Translations under genes and position numbers: made by a program
Source: Chitinophagaceae bacterium
GTDB taxonomy: Bacteria > Bacteroidota > Bacteroidia > Chitinophagales > Chitinophagaceae
Direction: 5' to 3'
Length of the DNA stretch: 64,000 bases
Assembly: GCA_947380905.1 (NCBI GenBank)
Contig: CANCSS010000003.1
Span: forward strand, 57,275-121,274
Part shown: positions 35,410 through 46,000 of the stretch, one piece after another
Numbering within the stretch: position 1 is the stretch's first letter
How the letters are laid out: each line of letters opens with the position of its first letter
The notes under the pieces: model-generated
What the model saw: only the letters and a program-made list of their open reading frames with translations
What the model was told of the DNA's origin: nothing
Database searches by the model: none

Positions 35410-36660
35410 ATGACCACAAATAAACAAATAGGACTTCTTTCTTTACCAGTTTTTGTAGCTGCCTTGGGTTATTTTGTTGACGTATATGATTTGCTGTTAT
35501 TTACTATTGTAAGACAACCTAGTGTCATGAGTTTAGGTTCGACGGTCGAAACCATTATAGTAGACAGCGCGCATATTATCAATTGGCAAATGTCGGGTTT
35601 GTTAATAGGAGGAATTTTATGGGGTGTGTTGGGGGATAAGAAAGGAAGATTAAAAGTTTTGTTTGGGTCCATTATCCTTTATTCCGTAGCTAACTTTTTA
35701 ACTTCCTTTGTTCATACAGTAGATCAATATGCGTATTGTAGATTTATAGGAGGTATAGGTTTGGCAGGAGAATTAGGAGCAGGCATTACATTGGTTTCAG
35801 AAATGTTGCCTAAAAATAAAAGAGGAATTGGCACCTCCCTAGTGGCAGGCATTGGTTTGTTTGGAGCGGTATTCGCTTACTTTACTTTTAAATTTACTGC
35901 AGACTGGAGATTGTGTTATCAAATTGGTGGTGTGCTTGGATTTTTCTTATTAATTCTTCGTGTTAAAGTAGCAGAGTCCTTTATGTTTGAAGCTACAAAA
36001 GCGGCCAATATTTCTAAGGGAAATTTTTTAATGTTTTTTAGTTCTTATAAACGTTTTTCAAAATACATCAAGGCTATTTTAATAGGATTGCCTACTTGGT
36101 TTGTGATTGGAGTGATGGTAAATTATAGTAATAAATTTGCTGCGGGGTTGTACGGTGTTAATTTAATTGATTCGGGCAAGTCGGTGATGTTTGCTTACAT
36201 TGGAATTGCCTTGGGCGATTTATTGATTGGATATGTGAGTCAATATTTCAAAAGCAGAAAAAAAGCGCTTTTGGTTTTCTACTCATTGAGTATCATTGGG
36301 ATGGTTTTATTTTTTAGTAGTGTCAATGACAATGATGACAGAATGTACATGATATGTGGCTTGCTTGGTTTTAGTACCGGCTATTGGGCTATTTTTAATA
36401 CCATGGCAGCGGAACAATTTGGCACCAATTTGAGAGCTACAGCAGCTACTACCATTCCTAATATGGTAAGGGGCGCATTGCCTTTAATTAACTTTTTATT
36501 CCTTGATATATTACAAAAGAAATTAGGCTGGAGCATTGTTCAGAGCGGCATTTTTACAGGGGCAACCGTGATGCTGATTACTTTGATCGCTTTTGTATTT
36601 ACAGAGGAGACTTACCACAAGGATTTGGATTATTTAGAATACGACCAGCCACTTCCATAG
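35410..36660 (+). CDS. MFS transporter
   Basis: 416 residues, 12 hydrophobic segments. Motif-A-like GVLGDKKGRLKVLF after TM2, GGIGLAGELGAGITLVSEMLP in TM4 and NMVRGALPLINFLF in the second half place it near the sugar-phosphate/metabolite:H+ symporter group. Substrate unknown. Its operon mates give no direct hint. Confidence 0.82.
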   Translation: MTTNKQIGLLSLPVFVAALGYFVDVYDLLLFTIVRQPSVMSLGSTVETIIVDSAHIINWQMSGLLIGGILWGVLGDKKGRLKVLFGSIILYSVANFLTSFVHTVDQYAYCRFIGGIGLAGELGAGITLVSEMLPKNKRGIGTSLVAGIGLFGAVFAYFTFKFTADWRLCYQIGGVLGFFLLILRVKVAESFMFEATKAANISKGNFLMFFSSYKRFSKYIKAILIGLPTWFVIGVMVNYSNKFAAGLYGVNLIDSGKSVMFAYIGIALGDLLIGYVSQYFKSRKKALLVFYSLSIIGMVLFFSSVNDNDDRMYMICGLLGFSTGYWAIFNTMAAEQFGTNLRATAATTIPNMVRGALPLINFLFLDILQKKLGWSIVQSGIFTGATVMLITLIAFVFTEETYHKDLDYLEYDQPLP

Positions 36661-36670
36661 TCTATTAAGT

Positions 36671-37666
36671 ATGCGTTTATTATTTATACGTTTTTCTTCT
36701 ATTGGTGATATTGTACTTACCACCCCGGCGATTCGTTGTGCCAAACAACAAATACCTGGAGTAGAGATACATTTTCTAACCAAATTAGCGATGAGGGATT
36801 TAGTGGATTCAAATCCATGCATCGATCATTTTCATTATTTAGACAAGGACATCAACAAGACTATTGCTGCTTTAAAAAAAATACAATTCGATTATGTGAT
36901 TGATTTACATCACAATATAAGATCTTGGAAGATAAAAAAAGCATTGGGTGTAAAAGCATTCAGTTATCAAAAATTAAGTATTAGAAAATTACTTTTGGCA
37001 AAATTGCATATTAATCTATTGCCAGATACCCATGTTTGTGACAGGTATTTGGACACTTTAAAATATTTCAATGTAACCAATGATGGGAAGGGTTTAGATT
37101 ATTTTTTTCCAGCCAAGAATACTTTTACTGCAGCAAATTTACCTACCAGTCATCAAGCTGGTTTTATTGCTTTTGTGATTGGGGCTTCTTATTATAATAA
37201 AAAAATGCCTGTAGATAAATGGATCCGCTTGGCACAGCAAATAAAAATGCCCATCGTTCTTGTAGGGGGCAAAGAAGATATGGTAGATGCCAATCTAATG
37301 GCGCAAGCTAATGCCAGTAGTATTTACAATGCTTGCGGTAAATACAGTATTCAAGAATCGGCCAATATCTTACAAATGGCCAAACTGGTCGTGTCGCATG
37401 ATACGGGATTCTTGCATGTGGCTGCTGCTTTAAAAAAACCAACCATTACAATTTGGGGAGCAACCAGTCCTGCTTTACAATTTGAAGCCTATTATCCAAG
37501 TCAAACTACAACACCTCATTATAATGCGATAGTCCCTTATTTACCTTGCCAACCCTGTACCAAACAAGGTGATCAGCATTGTCCACAAGGGCATTTTGCT
37601 TGCATGCAAAATCAAGATATCCATCTCATCGCTAATAAAGTAAAGGAATACCTGCTCATTCAATAG
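36671..37666 (+). CDS. glycosyltransferase family 9 (heptosyltransferase-like)
   Basis: 331 residues, GT-B fold. N-terminal RFSSIGDIVLTTPAIRC is the classic start of ADP-heptose:LPS heptosyltransferases, and HDTGFLHVAAALKKPTITIWGATSP is the donor-binding C-terminal motif. A Cys-rich PCQPCTKQGDQHCPQGHFAC stretch, common in this subgroup, lies near the C-terminus. Likely role is adding a heptose or related sugar to lipopolysaccharide core. Last gene before a strong terminator. Confidence 0.88.
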   Translation: MRLLFIRFSSIGDIVLTTPAIRCAKQQIPGVEIHFLTKLAMRDLVDSNPCIDHFHYLDKDINKTIAALKKIQFDYVIDLHHNIRSWKIKKALGVKAFSYQKLSIRKLLLAKLHINLLPDTHVCDRYLDTLKYFNVTNDGKGLDYFFPAKNTFTAANLPTSHQAGFIAFVIGASYYNKKMPVDKWIRLAQQIKMPIVLVGGKEDMVDANLMAQANASSIYNACGKYSIQESANILQMAKLVVSHDTGFLHVAAALKKPTITIWGATSPALQFEAYYPSQTTTPHYNAIVPYLPCQPCTKQGDQHCPQGHFACMQNQDIHLIANKVKEYLLIQ

Positions 37667-37680
37667 CTGTCAAAGAAAAA

Positions 37681-37715
37681 GCCTTCTTTCGAAGATGCAT
37701 CGAAAGAAGGCTTTT
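37681..37715. terminator. strong bidirectional intrinsic terminator
   Basis: GCCTTCTTTCGA-agatgca-TCGAAAGAAGGC is a perfect 12-bp stem flanked by AAAAA on the left and TTTT on the right. It sits between the convergent GT9 gene and mdh and can stop transcription from both sides. Confidence 0.9.
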
Positions 37716-37746
37716 GTATATAAAGCTTTAGCTTATTTTGATAGTA

Positions 37747-38676
37747 TTACAATGTTTTTAAAACATCGTTCATATTTCTTACTGCATCTGCACTTTTGTT
37801 AAAAGCAGCTTGCTCATCGGCAGACAAATCCATTTCTACAATTTTTTCCCAGCCATTTTTCCCAATCACTACAGGTACACCTAAGCAAATGTCCTTTTGG
37901 CCATATTCTCCATTCAGGCTTACACAACAAGTAAATAATTTTTTCTCATCTCTTACGATACTTTCTACCAATGCAGCTCCTGCAGCTCCTGGTGCATACC
38001 AAGCAGAAGTGCCTAATAATTTAGTTAAAGTGGCACCTCCCACCATGGTGTCATTGATAATTTTTTCTTGTTGTGCAGCATCTAAGAATTTTGTAACAGG
38101 AATGCTATTCCAAGTAGCATGCTTTATTAATGGAATCATCGTGGTATCACCATGGCCACCAACTACCAATGCATTTAAATCGGAAGGGCTACAATTTAAG
38201 GTAGTGCTTAATTGATACTTGAAACGAGCGCTGTCTAAAGTTCCGCCCATACCTATAATTTTATTTTTTGCCAATCCAGTAGATTGCAATGCCAAATAAG
38301 TCATCGTATCCATAGGGTTGCTAATAACAATGATAATTGCATTGGGAGAAAACTTTAAAATATTTTCACATACCCCTTTTACAATTCCTGCATTGGTACC
38401 TATTAATTCTTCTCGGGTCATACCTGGTTTGCGAGGTAAGCCAGAAGTAATCACCACCACATCAGAGTTGGCAGTTTTAGAGTAATCATTGGTGCTTCCG
38501 CTGATTCTTGTATCAAAACCAAGTAATGCGGCTGTTTGCATCATGTCCTGTGCTTTGCCTTCTGCAAATCCTTCTTTGATGTCTAACAAAACCAATTCTT
38601 GTGCTAATTCTTTGCGGGCAATATTGTCTGCACATGTTGCGCCTACTGCTCCTGCACCAACTACGGTAACTTTCAT
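37747..38676 (-). CDS. mdh: malate dehydrogenase
   Basis: 309 residues, LDH/MDH family. VVGAGAVGATCADNIA is the Rossmann NAD loop, LDIKEG has the Asp selecting NAD, GLPRKPGMTREEL contains the substrate-loop arginines (the second Arg position is typical of malate specificity), SNPMDTM follows and VVGGHGDTTMIP has the catalytic His. It interconverts malate and oxaloacetate in the citric acid cycle. It has its own promoter. Confidence 0.93.
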   Translation of the reverse strand: MKVTVVGAGAVGATCADNIARKELAQELVLLDIKEGFAEGKAQDMMQTAALLGFDTRISGSTNDYSKTANSDVVVITSGLPRKPGMTREELIGTNAGIVKGVCENILKFSPNAIIIVISNPMDTMTYLALQSTGLAKNKIIGMGGTLDSARFKYQLSTTLNCSPSDLNALVVGGHGDTTMIPLIKHATWNSIPVTKFLDAAQQEKIINDTMVGGATLTKLLGTSAWYAPGAAGAALVESIVRDEKKLFTCCVSLNGEYGQKDICLGVPVVIGKNGWEKIVEMDLSADEQAAFNKSADAVRNMNDVLKTL

Positions 38677-38716
38677 ATAATGTTATTTTTAATGTATTGA
38701 ACTATTTTTTCCGGGG

Positions 38717-38724
38717 CAAAGTTA
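38717..38724 (-). promoter_or_regulatory. -7 element of the mdh promoter
   Basis: TAACTTTG on the minus strand, a full match to TAnnTTTG, about 41 bases from the mdh ATG. No good TTTG lies 19-21 bases upstream, so only the -7 half is supported. Confidence 0.5.
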
Positions 38725-38725
38725 A

Positions 38726-39229
38726 CTAATTGCTTTCTATTATTTTAGCCAATTCAAAAACATCTGCGCCTTGTTCATAAACTTTTAATAAACTGCCTTT
38801 TAGGTACAAGGCCATAAAGGGGGTCATTCTAGGTCTAAAAAACGTAGGAATACTATAGCTTGGGTCACGGCCAATCACCATATTAGGTTGGTTGACGATA
38901 TTGTACTTAACAGCAAACTTCTTAATGGACTCCATATCGCGATAGCTGTCCCAAATAAACAATACGTTTTTAAACTTCTCGGGGTACTTATTAATTTCAG
39001 CAGCTTCTTTTTCACAATGCGGGCAGTCTGGGCTAAATATAATAATACAGGTGAACTTGTATTTAGGCAGTTGTTTATTGGTAATTTCTTTTCCATCGAT
39101 TCCTGTAATTGAAAAAGCAGGTATTTTATTGTCTTTTAAATAAGGGGCATTGGGATCTACGGTTGGGGATTGTGCTTGAATTTGAGCGATAAAAAATACG
39201 CCCAAGACTAAAGTTAAAAAATACTTCAT
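38726..39229 (-). CDS. thioredoxin-like (TlpA/redoxin) secreted protein
   Basis: 167 residues; signal peptide ending near IAQIQAQ. Thioredoxin fold with the redox pair CPHC in FSPDCPHCEKEA and the cis-Pro region SIPTFFRP. TlpA-type proteins reduce disulfides or deliver electrons in the periplasm, often for cytochrome c maturation. Last member of the atpG-scpB-lysA-mlaF run; 11 bases after the ATPase gene. Confidence 0.85.
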   Translation of the reverse strand: MKYFLTLVLGVFFIAQIQAQSPTVDPNAPYLKDNKIPAFSITGIDGKEITNKQLPKYKFTCIIIFSPDCPHCEKEAAEINKYPEKFKNVLFIWDSYRDMESIKKFAVKYNIVNQPNMVIGRDPSYSIPTFFRPRMTPFMALYLKGSLLKVYEQGADVFELAKIIESN

Positions 39230-39240
39230 ATTGGTTTTAT

Positions 39241-40020
39241 TTATTTCGATTGTTTATTTTGTTCTAGCATGCGCATCGATTTTGCATCTTGCAAAAAATC
39301 TGAAGCAAAAATAAAATTATTTAATAGCTTGTTTTGGCTATAAATAATATCTTGGTTAGATCCTTCCCACTCTTTCTTTCCTTGGTTTAAATAAATGATG
39401 TAGTTGCCAATTTCCATGACACTATTCATGTCGTGGGTGACAACAATGGTGGTAATGTTAAATTCGACTGTTAATTCGTGAATGAGTTTATCGATGACCA
39501 TAGAAGTTTGAGGATCCAAGCCTGAATTGGGCTCATCGCAAAATAAATATTTTGGCTGCATCACCAAAGCCCTAGCCAATCCTACTCTTTTTTTCATACC
39601 GCCACTTAGTTCGGCAGGGAATTTTGCATTGACGCCTTCTAATTGAACACGAGCCAATATCTCATTTACTTTTAATTTCTTTTCTGCTAAAGTTAATTCA
39701 GAAAACATATCCAGCGGGAATCGAACATTTTCTTCTACTGTCATAGAATCAAATAGGGCATTTCCTTGAAACAACATACCTAAGTTTTGTCTTAAATCTT
39801 TTCGCTCTTCTTTATTCATACTTGAAAAAGCGATATTGTCAAAGAGAATTTCCCCTTTATCGGCTTTTAGTAAATCCACTATACATTTTACTAAAACCGT
39901 TTTACCACTTCCACTCGTTCCAATAATTAAATTACAAATACCTGGTTTAAATTGAGCGCTGATGTCATCAATGATAACACGATCACCGAATTTTTTACTG
40001 ATATGTTGTATTTCAATCAT
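39241..40020 (-). CDS. ABC transporter ATP-binding protein, MlaF type
   Basis: 259 residues. Walker A GTSGSGKTVLVKC, Q-loop LFQGNALFDSMTVEENV, signature LSGGMKKRVGLARAL and Walker B YLFCDEPNSGLDP. The Q-loop and LSGGMKKR match MlaF/Ttg2A ATPases of lipid-trafficking ABC systems. The likely permease partner (MlaE type) is at 50685-51422 on the other strand, about 11 kb away; no MlaD (MCE) gene is in the window. Confidence 0.88.
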   Translation of the reverse strand: MIEIQHISKKFGDRVIIDDISAQFKPGICNLIIGTSGSGKTVLVKCIVDLLKADKGEILFDNIAFSSMNKEERKDLRQNLGMLFQGNALFDSMTVEENVRFPLDMFSELTLAEKKLKVNEILARVQLEGVNAKFPAELSGGMKKRVGLARALVMQPKYLFCDEPNSGLDPQTSMVIDKLIHELTVEFNITTIVVTHDMNSVMEIGNYIIYLNQGKKEWEGSNQDIIYSQNKLLNNFIFASDFLQDAKSMRMLEQNKQSK

Positions 40021-40022
40021 AA

Positions 40023-41240
40023 CTATTTATTTAATGGCATTTGCAAGGCCAATAAATCTTCAAAAGTATCTGTCCTGCTAATTAATCGGTGTGCGCCATT
40101 TTCAAACAACACTTGCGCAGGTTTAAATCTTGCATTGTAGTTGCTTGACATTTCGTATCCATAAGCGCCTGCATTATAAAATACCAAAAAATCACCTTCT
40201 TCAATAGTTGGAATGGGTCTGTCCCAAGCAAAAGTATCTGTCTCGCATATATTACCAACGACAGCATAGTTTTTTAATGCTTTATGAGGAGCAGTTAAAT
40301 TATCAATATGATGGTAAGCGTCATAAAACATGGGTCTAATTAAATGGTTTAATCCAGTATTGATGCCTGCAAAAGATATCTCACCAGATTGTTTCAGCAC
40401 ATTTACTTTGGTGATGAAAAAGCCAGCTTCACTTACTAAATATTTTCCTGGCTCAAACCAAGCGGTTAAGTTTCTACCCACTTTAGCAGACAAATTAGCC
40501 ATGATTTTATTTACTTCTGCACCCAATAAAGCAATATCCGTACCTTTTTCATTGGGTTGATAAGGTACTTTAAAACCACCCCCAAAATCTAAAATATTTA
40601 CAGAAGGAAAATGAGGCAATAAGTTTTCAAATACCACGGCCGATTGTAAAAACACAGCTACATCTTTAATTTCACTTCCAGTATGAATGTGTAAAGTGGC
40701 GATATTAATTTTGTATTTTTCTTGTAAAGCTTTTAGTTCCTCAATTTGTTTGGCAGGTATACCGAATTTACTCTTATCATGTCCTGTTGAAATTTTTAAA
40801 TTTCCACCAGCCATGATATCAGGCCTAATTCTCACACCCACAGGATATCTATTGCCAAAAGCCATTCCAAACTTTTCTACATTGGATAAGCTATCAATGT
40901 TTACATGTACTCCTAAGCTAACTGCCTCTTTTATTTCTTCAAAATCCACGCTATTGCTTGTATATAAAATATTGGAAGGATCAAATCCAACATGCATGGC
41001 CAGCTTTACTTCATTGATGGAACTGCAATCGATATTGCAACCCGATTTTTTTATTACTTCTAAAACATGAATATTAGTGAGTGCTTTACATGCATAAAAA
41101 AAACAAACCGATTTGTTGGCAAAATGAGTCAACAAGTTTTGATATTGAGCTTCCATTTTTTCGGCATGGTACACATACAAAGGAGTGCCATAAGTTTGGG
41201 CAGCTTCTTTTAATTGATCGTAGGATAAACTTGCATTCAT
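40023..41240 (-). CDS. lysA: diaminopimelate decarboxylase
   Basis: 405 residues from the ATG at 41240; the longer track start is a TTG. Fold-type III PLP enzyme with the lysine in FYACKALTN, HIHTGSEI, GGGFKVPY, EPGKYLV and ICETDTFAWDRP (catalytic Cys near the C-terminus). It makes L-lysine from meso-diaminopimelate. It lies 2 bases before the MlaF-type ATPase gene in the atpG operon. Confidence 0.93.
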   Translation of the reverse strand: MNASLSYDQLKEAAQTYGTPLYVYHAEKMEAQYQNLLTHFANKSVCFFYACKALTNIHVLEVIKKSGCNIDCSSINEVKLAMHVGFDPSNILYTSNSVDFEEIKEAVSLGVHVNIDSLSNVEKFGMAFGNRYPVGVRIRPDIMAGGNLKISTGHDKSKFGIPAKQIEELKALQEKYKINIATLHIHTGSEIKDVAVFLQSAVVFENLLPHFPSVNILDFGGGFKVPYQPNEKGTDIALLGAEVNKIMANLSAKVGRNLTAWFEPGKYLVSEAGFFITKVNVLKQSGEISFAGINTGLNHLIRPMFYDAYHHIDNLTAPHKALKNYAVVGNICETDTFAWDRPIPTIEEGDFLVFYNAGAYGYEMSSNYNARFKPAQVLFENGAHRLISRTDTFEDLLALQMPLNK

Positions 41241-41305
41241 TGCACGAAGATACAATCAGATCGCATGTCACGATAGTAAAGCGGAGCAATAATTTAGGGA
41301 ATTAT

Positions 41306-41971
41306 TTAAGCTGGATCCTCAGTTGGCGCATTAGGTGTCTCGTCTTGCGCTTCTTCGGTTTGCTCTAAAACACTGTTGTCGGTGAAATCCTCAGGTTTAA
41401 TCACGGTGGCTTCTACCAATTGGTCGGCCAACACCTCTCTTATTTTTGGTAAATCATCGGTTGAATTGATTCCGAAATAGTCCATGAAGTTTTTAGAGGT
41501 AGAATAAACCAAGGGTTTGCCTGGTAAATGCTCGTTTCTGCCACTGATGGTAATTAACTCCTTTTCTAATAATTTCTGAATAGAATAATCGCTGTTTACC
41601 CCTCGGATGGCTTCTACTTCTCCTTTGGTAATAGGTTGTTTGTAGGCGATAATGGCTAAAGATTCCAAAGCTGCATTCGACAATCGCTTTAAAAATTTAT
41701 CACCATTTAATTGGGCAATGGTTTTATGAAAATCGGGCTTTGTTAAAAACTGCCAACCGCCGCCACTTTGCTTTAATTCAAAAGGATAAAATTCTGTACT
41801 GTACTTTTCTTGGATTCCGTTTAAAGCACTTTCTACTTGATCCAAACTAATGCGTTCTTCTAAAAATCCAAATGCATTATTAATGAGTTCGGTAATGTCA
41901 TTTGCATTCAATGCTTTTTCACTAGCAAAGATGAGCGCTTCAATATGAGGAATAATTTGACTGATTTCCAT
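41306..41971 (-). CDS. scpB: segregation and condensation protein B
   Basis: 221 residues. Winged-helix ScpB with IEALIFASEKAL, ALESLAIIAYKQPITKGEVEAIRGVNSD and the GRNEHLPGKPLVYSTS wing. The last 25 residues are an acidic tail. ScpB joins ScpA and SMC in chromosome condensation; scpA is not in the window. 12 bases from atpG. Confidence 0.93.
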   Translation of the reverse strand: MEISQIIPHIEALIFASEKALNANDITELINNAFGFLEERISLDQVESALNGIQEKYSTEFYPFELKQSGGGWQFLTKPDFHKTIAQLNGDKFLKRLSNAALESLAIIAYKQPITKGEVEAIRGVNSDYSIQKLLEKELITISGRNEHLPGKPLVYSTSKNFMDYFGINSTDDLPKIREVLADQLVEATVIKPEDFTDNSVLEQTEEAQDETPNAPTEDPA

Positions 41972-41983
41972 AAGGGTAGGGTC

Positions 41984-42853
41984 TTAACCGTTTAACGCTG
42001 CTGCACCACTTACAATTTCTGTAAGTTCAGTAGTGATGGCTGCTTGACGTGCACGGTTGTATGATAATTTCAATGATTTTAATAATTCGTTTGCGTTTTC
42101 ACTTGCTTTATCCATCGCAGTCATTCTAGCGCCATGCTCACTGGCATTGGCATCTAGCACGGCTTTGAACAATTGCGTGTTTAATATTTTTGGCATCAAC
42201 TCTGCCACCAATACTTCTTTGTGTGGCTCAAAAATAAAATCTGTTTTTTTCTGATTCGCCTTTTTTGCAATTTTAGGAATGGGTAAAAATGGCTCAGCAG
42301 TAGGCAATTGCGTTGCAGCATTTTTAAACTCACTATAAATAACTTCTATCGCATCAAATTCTTTATTGGCAAATGCATTCATTGCTGCTTTTGCTGCTGT
42401 TTGTACATTTTCAAATTTTAAGTTTAAGAAAATGTCTTTGTAATCGGCGTTGGTTTTGTAACCAGACTTGGATAAACTCTCAAATCCTTTCTTGCCTATA
42501 TTCCAAATCGTAATATTTTTATTCGCATATTTTTCAGCAATGGTGGTCTTCGCTAATTTTACCAAATTGGCATTGTAACCACCGCACAATCCTCTATCAG
42601 AGGTGATCACAATTAACAACACATTGTTCACTGGACGAGTTTCTGCCAAAGCCAAATTCATATCGCCGTCCAAGCTGCCAATAATATTGCTCAGCATATC
42701 TTGAAGTTTGCGAGTATAAGGCCTCATTTGTGTAATAGCGTCTTGAGCACGGCGTAATTTTGCAGCACTAACCATTTTCATGGCCTTGGTAAGTTGCTGT
42801 GTACTTTGGGTACTTTTAATCCTATTTCTTACTTCGTTTAATTGACCTGCCAT
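41984..42853 (-). CDS. atpG: ATP synthase F1 gamma subunit
   Basis: 289 residues. N-terminal MAGQLNEVRNRIKSTQSTQQ and TKAMKMVSAAKLRRAQ, central ITSDRGLCGGYNANLVK, and C-terminal ASEHGARMTAMDKASENANEL form the conserved rotor coiled coil. It is separated from all other atp genes and has a clear promoter of its own, leading the operon atpG-scpB-lysA-mlaF-thioredoxin. Confidence 0.95.
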   Translation of the reverse strand: MAGQLNEVRNRIKSTQSTQQLTKAMKMVSAAKLRRAQDAITQMRPYTRKLQDMLSNIIGSLDGDMNLALAETRPVNNVLLIVITSDRGLCGGYNANLVKLAKTTIAEKYANKNITIWNIGKKGFESLSKSGYKTNADYKDIFLNLKFENVQTAAKAAMNAFANKEFDAIEVIYSEFKNAATQLPTAEPFLPIPKIAKKANQKKTDFIFEPHKEVLVAELMPKILNTQLFKAVLDANASEHGARMTAMDKASENANELLKSLKLSYNRARQAAITTELTEIVSGAAALNG

Positions 42854-42917
42854 AGCATTTATTAGTTTCTAAAGTTCAAGTGGGAGCCTGTTAAAATCGG
42901 ATGGATCCAAAGGCGAG

Positions 42918-42949
42918 CAAAGGTATCATTTTTTCGTCCATTTTTCAAT
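42918..42949 (-). promoter_or_regulatory. atpG promoter
   Basis: On the minus strand ATTG (42946-42949), a 20-base spacer and TACCTTTG (42918-42925), a full match to TAnnTTTG. Expected start of transcription is near 42911, giving a leader of about 58 bases. Confidence 0.7.
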
Positions 42950-43017
42950 TTTAAGGCTATTCAAGTTAATTTTTATATTGGATTGCCCATAAAACCTTCA
43001 AACTCACCCCAATTACT

Positions 43018-43025
43018 TAACTTTG
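43018..43025 (+). promoter_or_regulatory. -7 element of the secA promoter
   Basis: TAACTTTG, a full match to TAnnTTTG, 47 bases upstream of the secA ATG. The -33 box is not obvious at the expected distance. Confidence 0.55.
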
Positions 43026-43071
43026 GCACGCCTATTGAGTATAGGTTTAAACACAATTATCAAGCAGGAAT

Positions 43072-46000
43072 ATGTTGCAAATTATAAGTAAACTATTTGG
43101 AGGTTCGAAAAGTGAGAAAGATGTCAAGAAAATTGAACATTTGGTGCCCGTTATCAATGGGCACTTTGAAGGCTATAAATTGCTGAGCAATGACCAATTA
43201 AGAGCTAAAACCGATGAGTTTAAGGCTCGAATTAAAGCCTATTTGACAGAAACTGACACCCTTATTGCCGAAGAACAAGTAAAGGCGGAAGCACTTCCCT
43301 TGAGTGACTTTTTGGGTAGAGATACCATTTATGAGCACATCGATACGCTTAAAAAACAAAGAGATCAAGCGGTAGAGAAAATTTTATGGGACATTTTGCC
43401 AGAGGCTTTTGCCGTGGTAAAAGAGACAGCTCGTAGGTTTACGGAGGAAGAAGAATTGATAGCTACGGCTACTTTGTTAGACCGAGATTTATCTGTTAAA
43501 AAAGAATACATCCAAATCAAGGCAGACCAATCGGTGTTCCAAACCACTTGGAAGGCGGCAGGCACCCCCATTACCTGGAACATGGTGCATTATGATGTAC
43601 AGTTATTGGGCGGTATCGTTTTGCATCAAGGAAAAATTGCGGAGATGTCTACCGGAGAAGGTAAAACCTTGGTATCCACTTTGCCTGCTTATTTAAATGC
43701 TTTGGCAGAAGAAGGTGTGCATATTGTAACCGTGAATGATTATTTAGCAAAAAGAGACAGTGAATGGAATGGAACTATATTTGAGTGGTTGGGTATTACA
43801 GTAGATTGTATTGATAAGCATCAACCCAATTCAGAAGAACGCCGTGATGCCTATCGTGCAGGCATTACCTATGGTACCAATAATGAATTCGGATTTGATT
43901 ATTTAAGAGACAATATGGTGCATACACCAGAAGAGATGGTGCAACGCAAACATCATTACGCCATGGTGGATGAAGTGGATAGTGTTTTGATTGATGATGC
44001 GCGTACACCTTTAATTATTTCTGGTCCCATTGGACATCAAACTGGAGAGCAACAGTTTTTTGAATTGAAACCAAGAATTGAAAAGTTGGTGGAGATGCAA
44101 AAGAAAACAGTGAACCAATTTTTGATTGAAGCAAAAAAGAAAATTGCAGAAGGCAATGACGATCCAAAAGATGGCGGAAAGGCTTTGTATACTGCGTTTA
44201 GAGGCTTGCCTAAGAATAGTGCCATTATTAAATACCTAAGTGAGCCAGGCATAAGAGTGAAATTGCAAAAAGCAGAAAATCATTATTTGGCCGATCAGCA
44301 AAGAGAAATGCATCACGTCGATACCGATTTGTTTTTCCACATTGATGAAAAAAATAATTCTGTAGAATTAACGGATAAAGGCTTGCATTTAATTACCAAG
44401 CAAGGAGAAGATCCTAATTTCTTTTTGCTTCCTGATATTAGCGTGGCATTAAATTCCATTGATCAAAATACAAATTTAAAAGCCGAAGAAAAACTGCAAC
44501 AAAAAGAAGTGATCATTACGGACTATAGTATCAAGGCCGATCGCATTCATACCGTGAATCAGTTGTTAAAAGCATATACTTTATTTGACAATGATGTAGA
44601 GTATGTAGTAATCGATGGGCAAGTAAAAATAGTAGATGAACAAACAGGTCGTATCATGGAAGGTCGTCGTTATTCGGACGGATTACACCAAGCCATTGAA
44701 GCCAAAGAAAATGTAAAGATTGAAGCTGCAACGCAAACTTATGCGACCATTACATTGCAGAACTTTTTTAGAATGTACCATAAGTTGGCAGGTATGACAG
44801 GTACGGCAGAAACAGAAGCGTCAGAGTTTTGGAGTATTTATAAATTAGATGTGGTTTCTATTCCAACCAATATTCCAGCCATCAGAACCGATGAGCAAGA
44901 TTTAGTATATAAAACCAAGCGTGAAAAGTTAGGAGCTGTCATTGAAGCCATTGTTGAATTAAGAGAAAAAGGCCGACCTGTTTTATGTGGTACTACTTCG
45001 GTGGAAGTAAGTGAATTGTTAAGTAGAATGTTGCGTCAGCAAAATATTCCACACAATGTATTAAACGCAAAACAGCATGCACGTGAAGCGCAGGTGGTGG
45101 CCGAAGCGGGTTTAACGGGTGCAGTAACCATTGCTACCAATATGGCGGGTCGTGGTACCGATATTAAATTAAGTCCTGAAGTAAAAGCCGCAGGTGGTTT
45201 AGCGATATTGGGAACGGAGCGTCATGAATCTCGTCGTGTAGACAGACAATTGCGTGGTCGTGCTGGAAGACAAGGAGACCCAGGGTCATCTCAATTTTTT
45301 ATCTCCTTGGAAGATGATTTAATGCGCATGTTTGGAAGTGAGCGTATTGCCAAAGTGATGGACTTTGCAGGATACAAAGAAGGAGAAGTGATTCAGCACA
45401 GTATGATTACCAAATCTATAGAGCGTGCACAGAAAAAAGTGGAAGAAAATAACTTTGGAATCAGAAAACGTTTGTTGGAATACGATGACGTAATGAATAA
45501 GCAAAGAACAGTGATTTATAAAAAAAGAAATCATGCTTTGTTTGGAGAAAGATTGGCATTAGATTTAGACAATGCTTTTTATCAAGTGATGGAAGGGTTG
45601 GTGATGTCTCATAAAACGAGTGGCGATTACGAAGCCATGAAATTGGCTTTAATTGTGCATTCAGGTTTTGATACCAAAGTAACTGCCGAACAATTTAAAT
45701 CAACCAATGAAACTCAATTGGTAGAAATGATTTATCAGGAAGCCATTGCGCATTATGAATACAAGCGAAATGAGATGATGCAACACAGTCTTCCTGTGTT
45801 TAAAAATATCAGAAAAGATCAGGGCAAGCATATTGAAAATGTAATTGTGCCTGTTGGAGATGGAAAAGTAGTTCACAATGTACTAGTGAACTTAGATAAA
45901 AATGTAAGTACTAATGGTTCAACTTTAGTAGCACAAGCTGAAAAATCAATTTCATTAAGTTTTATTGATGATGCATGGAAAGAACATCTTCGTGCCATGG

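Noticed and set aside
37796-38215. 139-residue plus-strand ORF
   Set aside because: Antisense to mdh, a complete housekeeping gene; no initiation context or domain.
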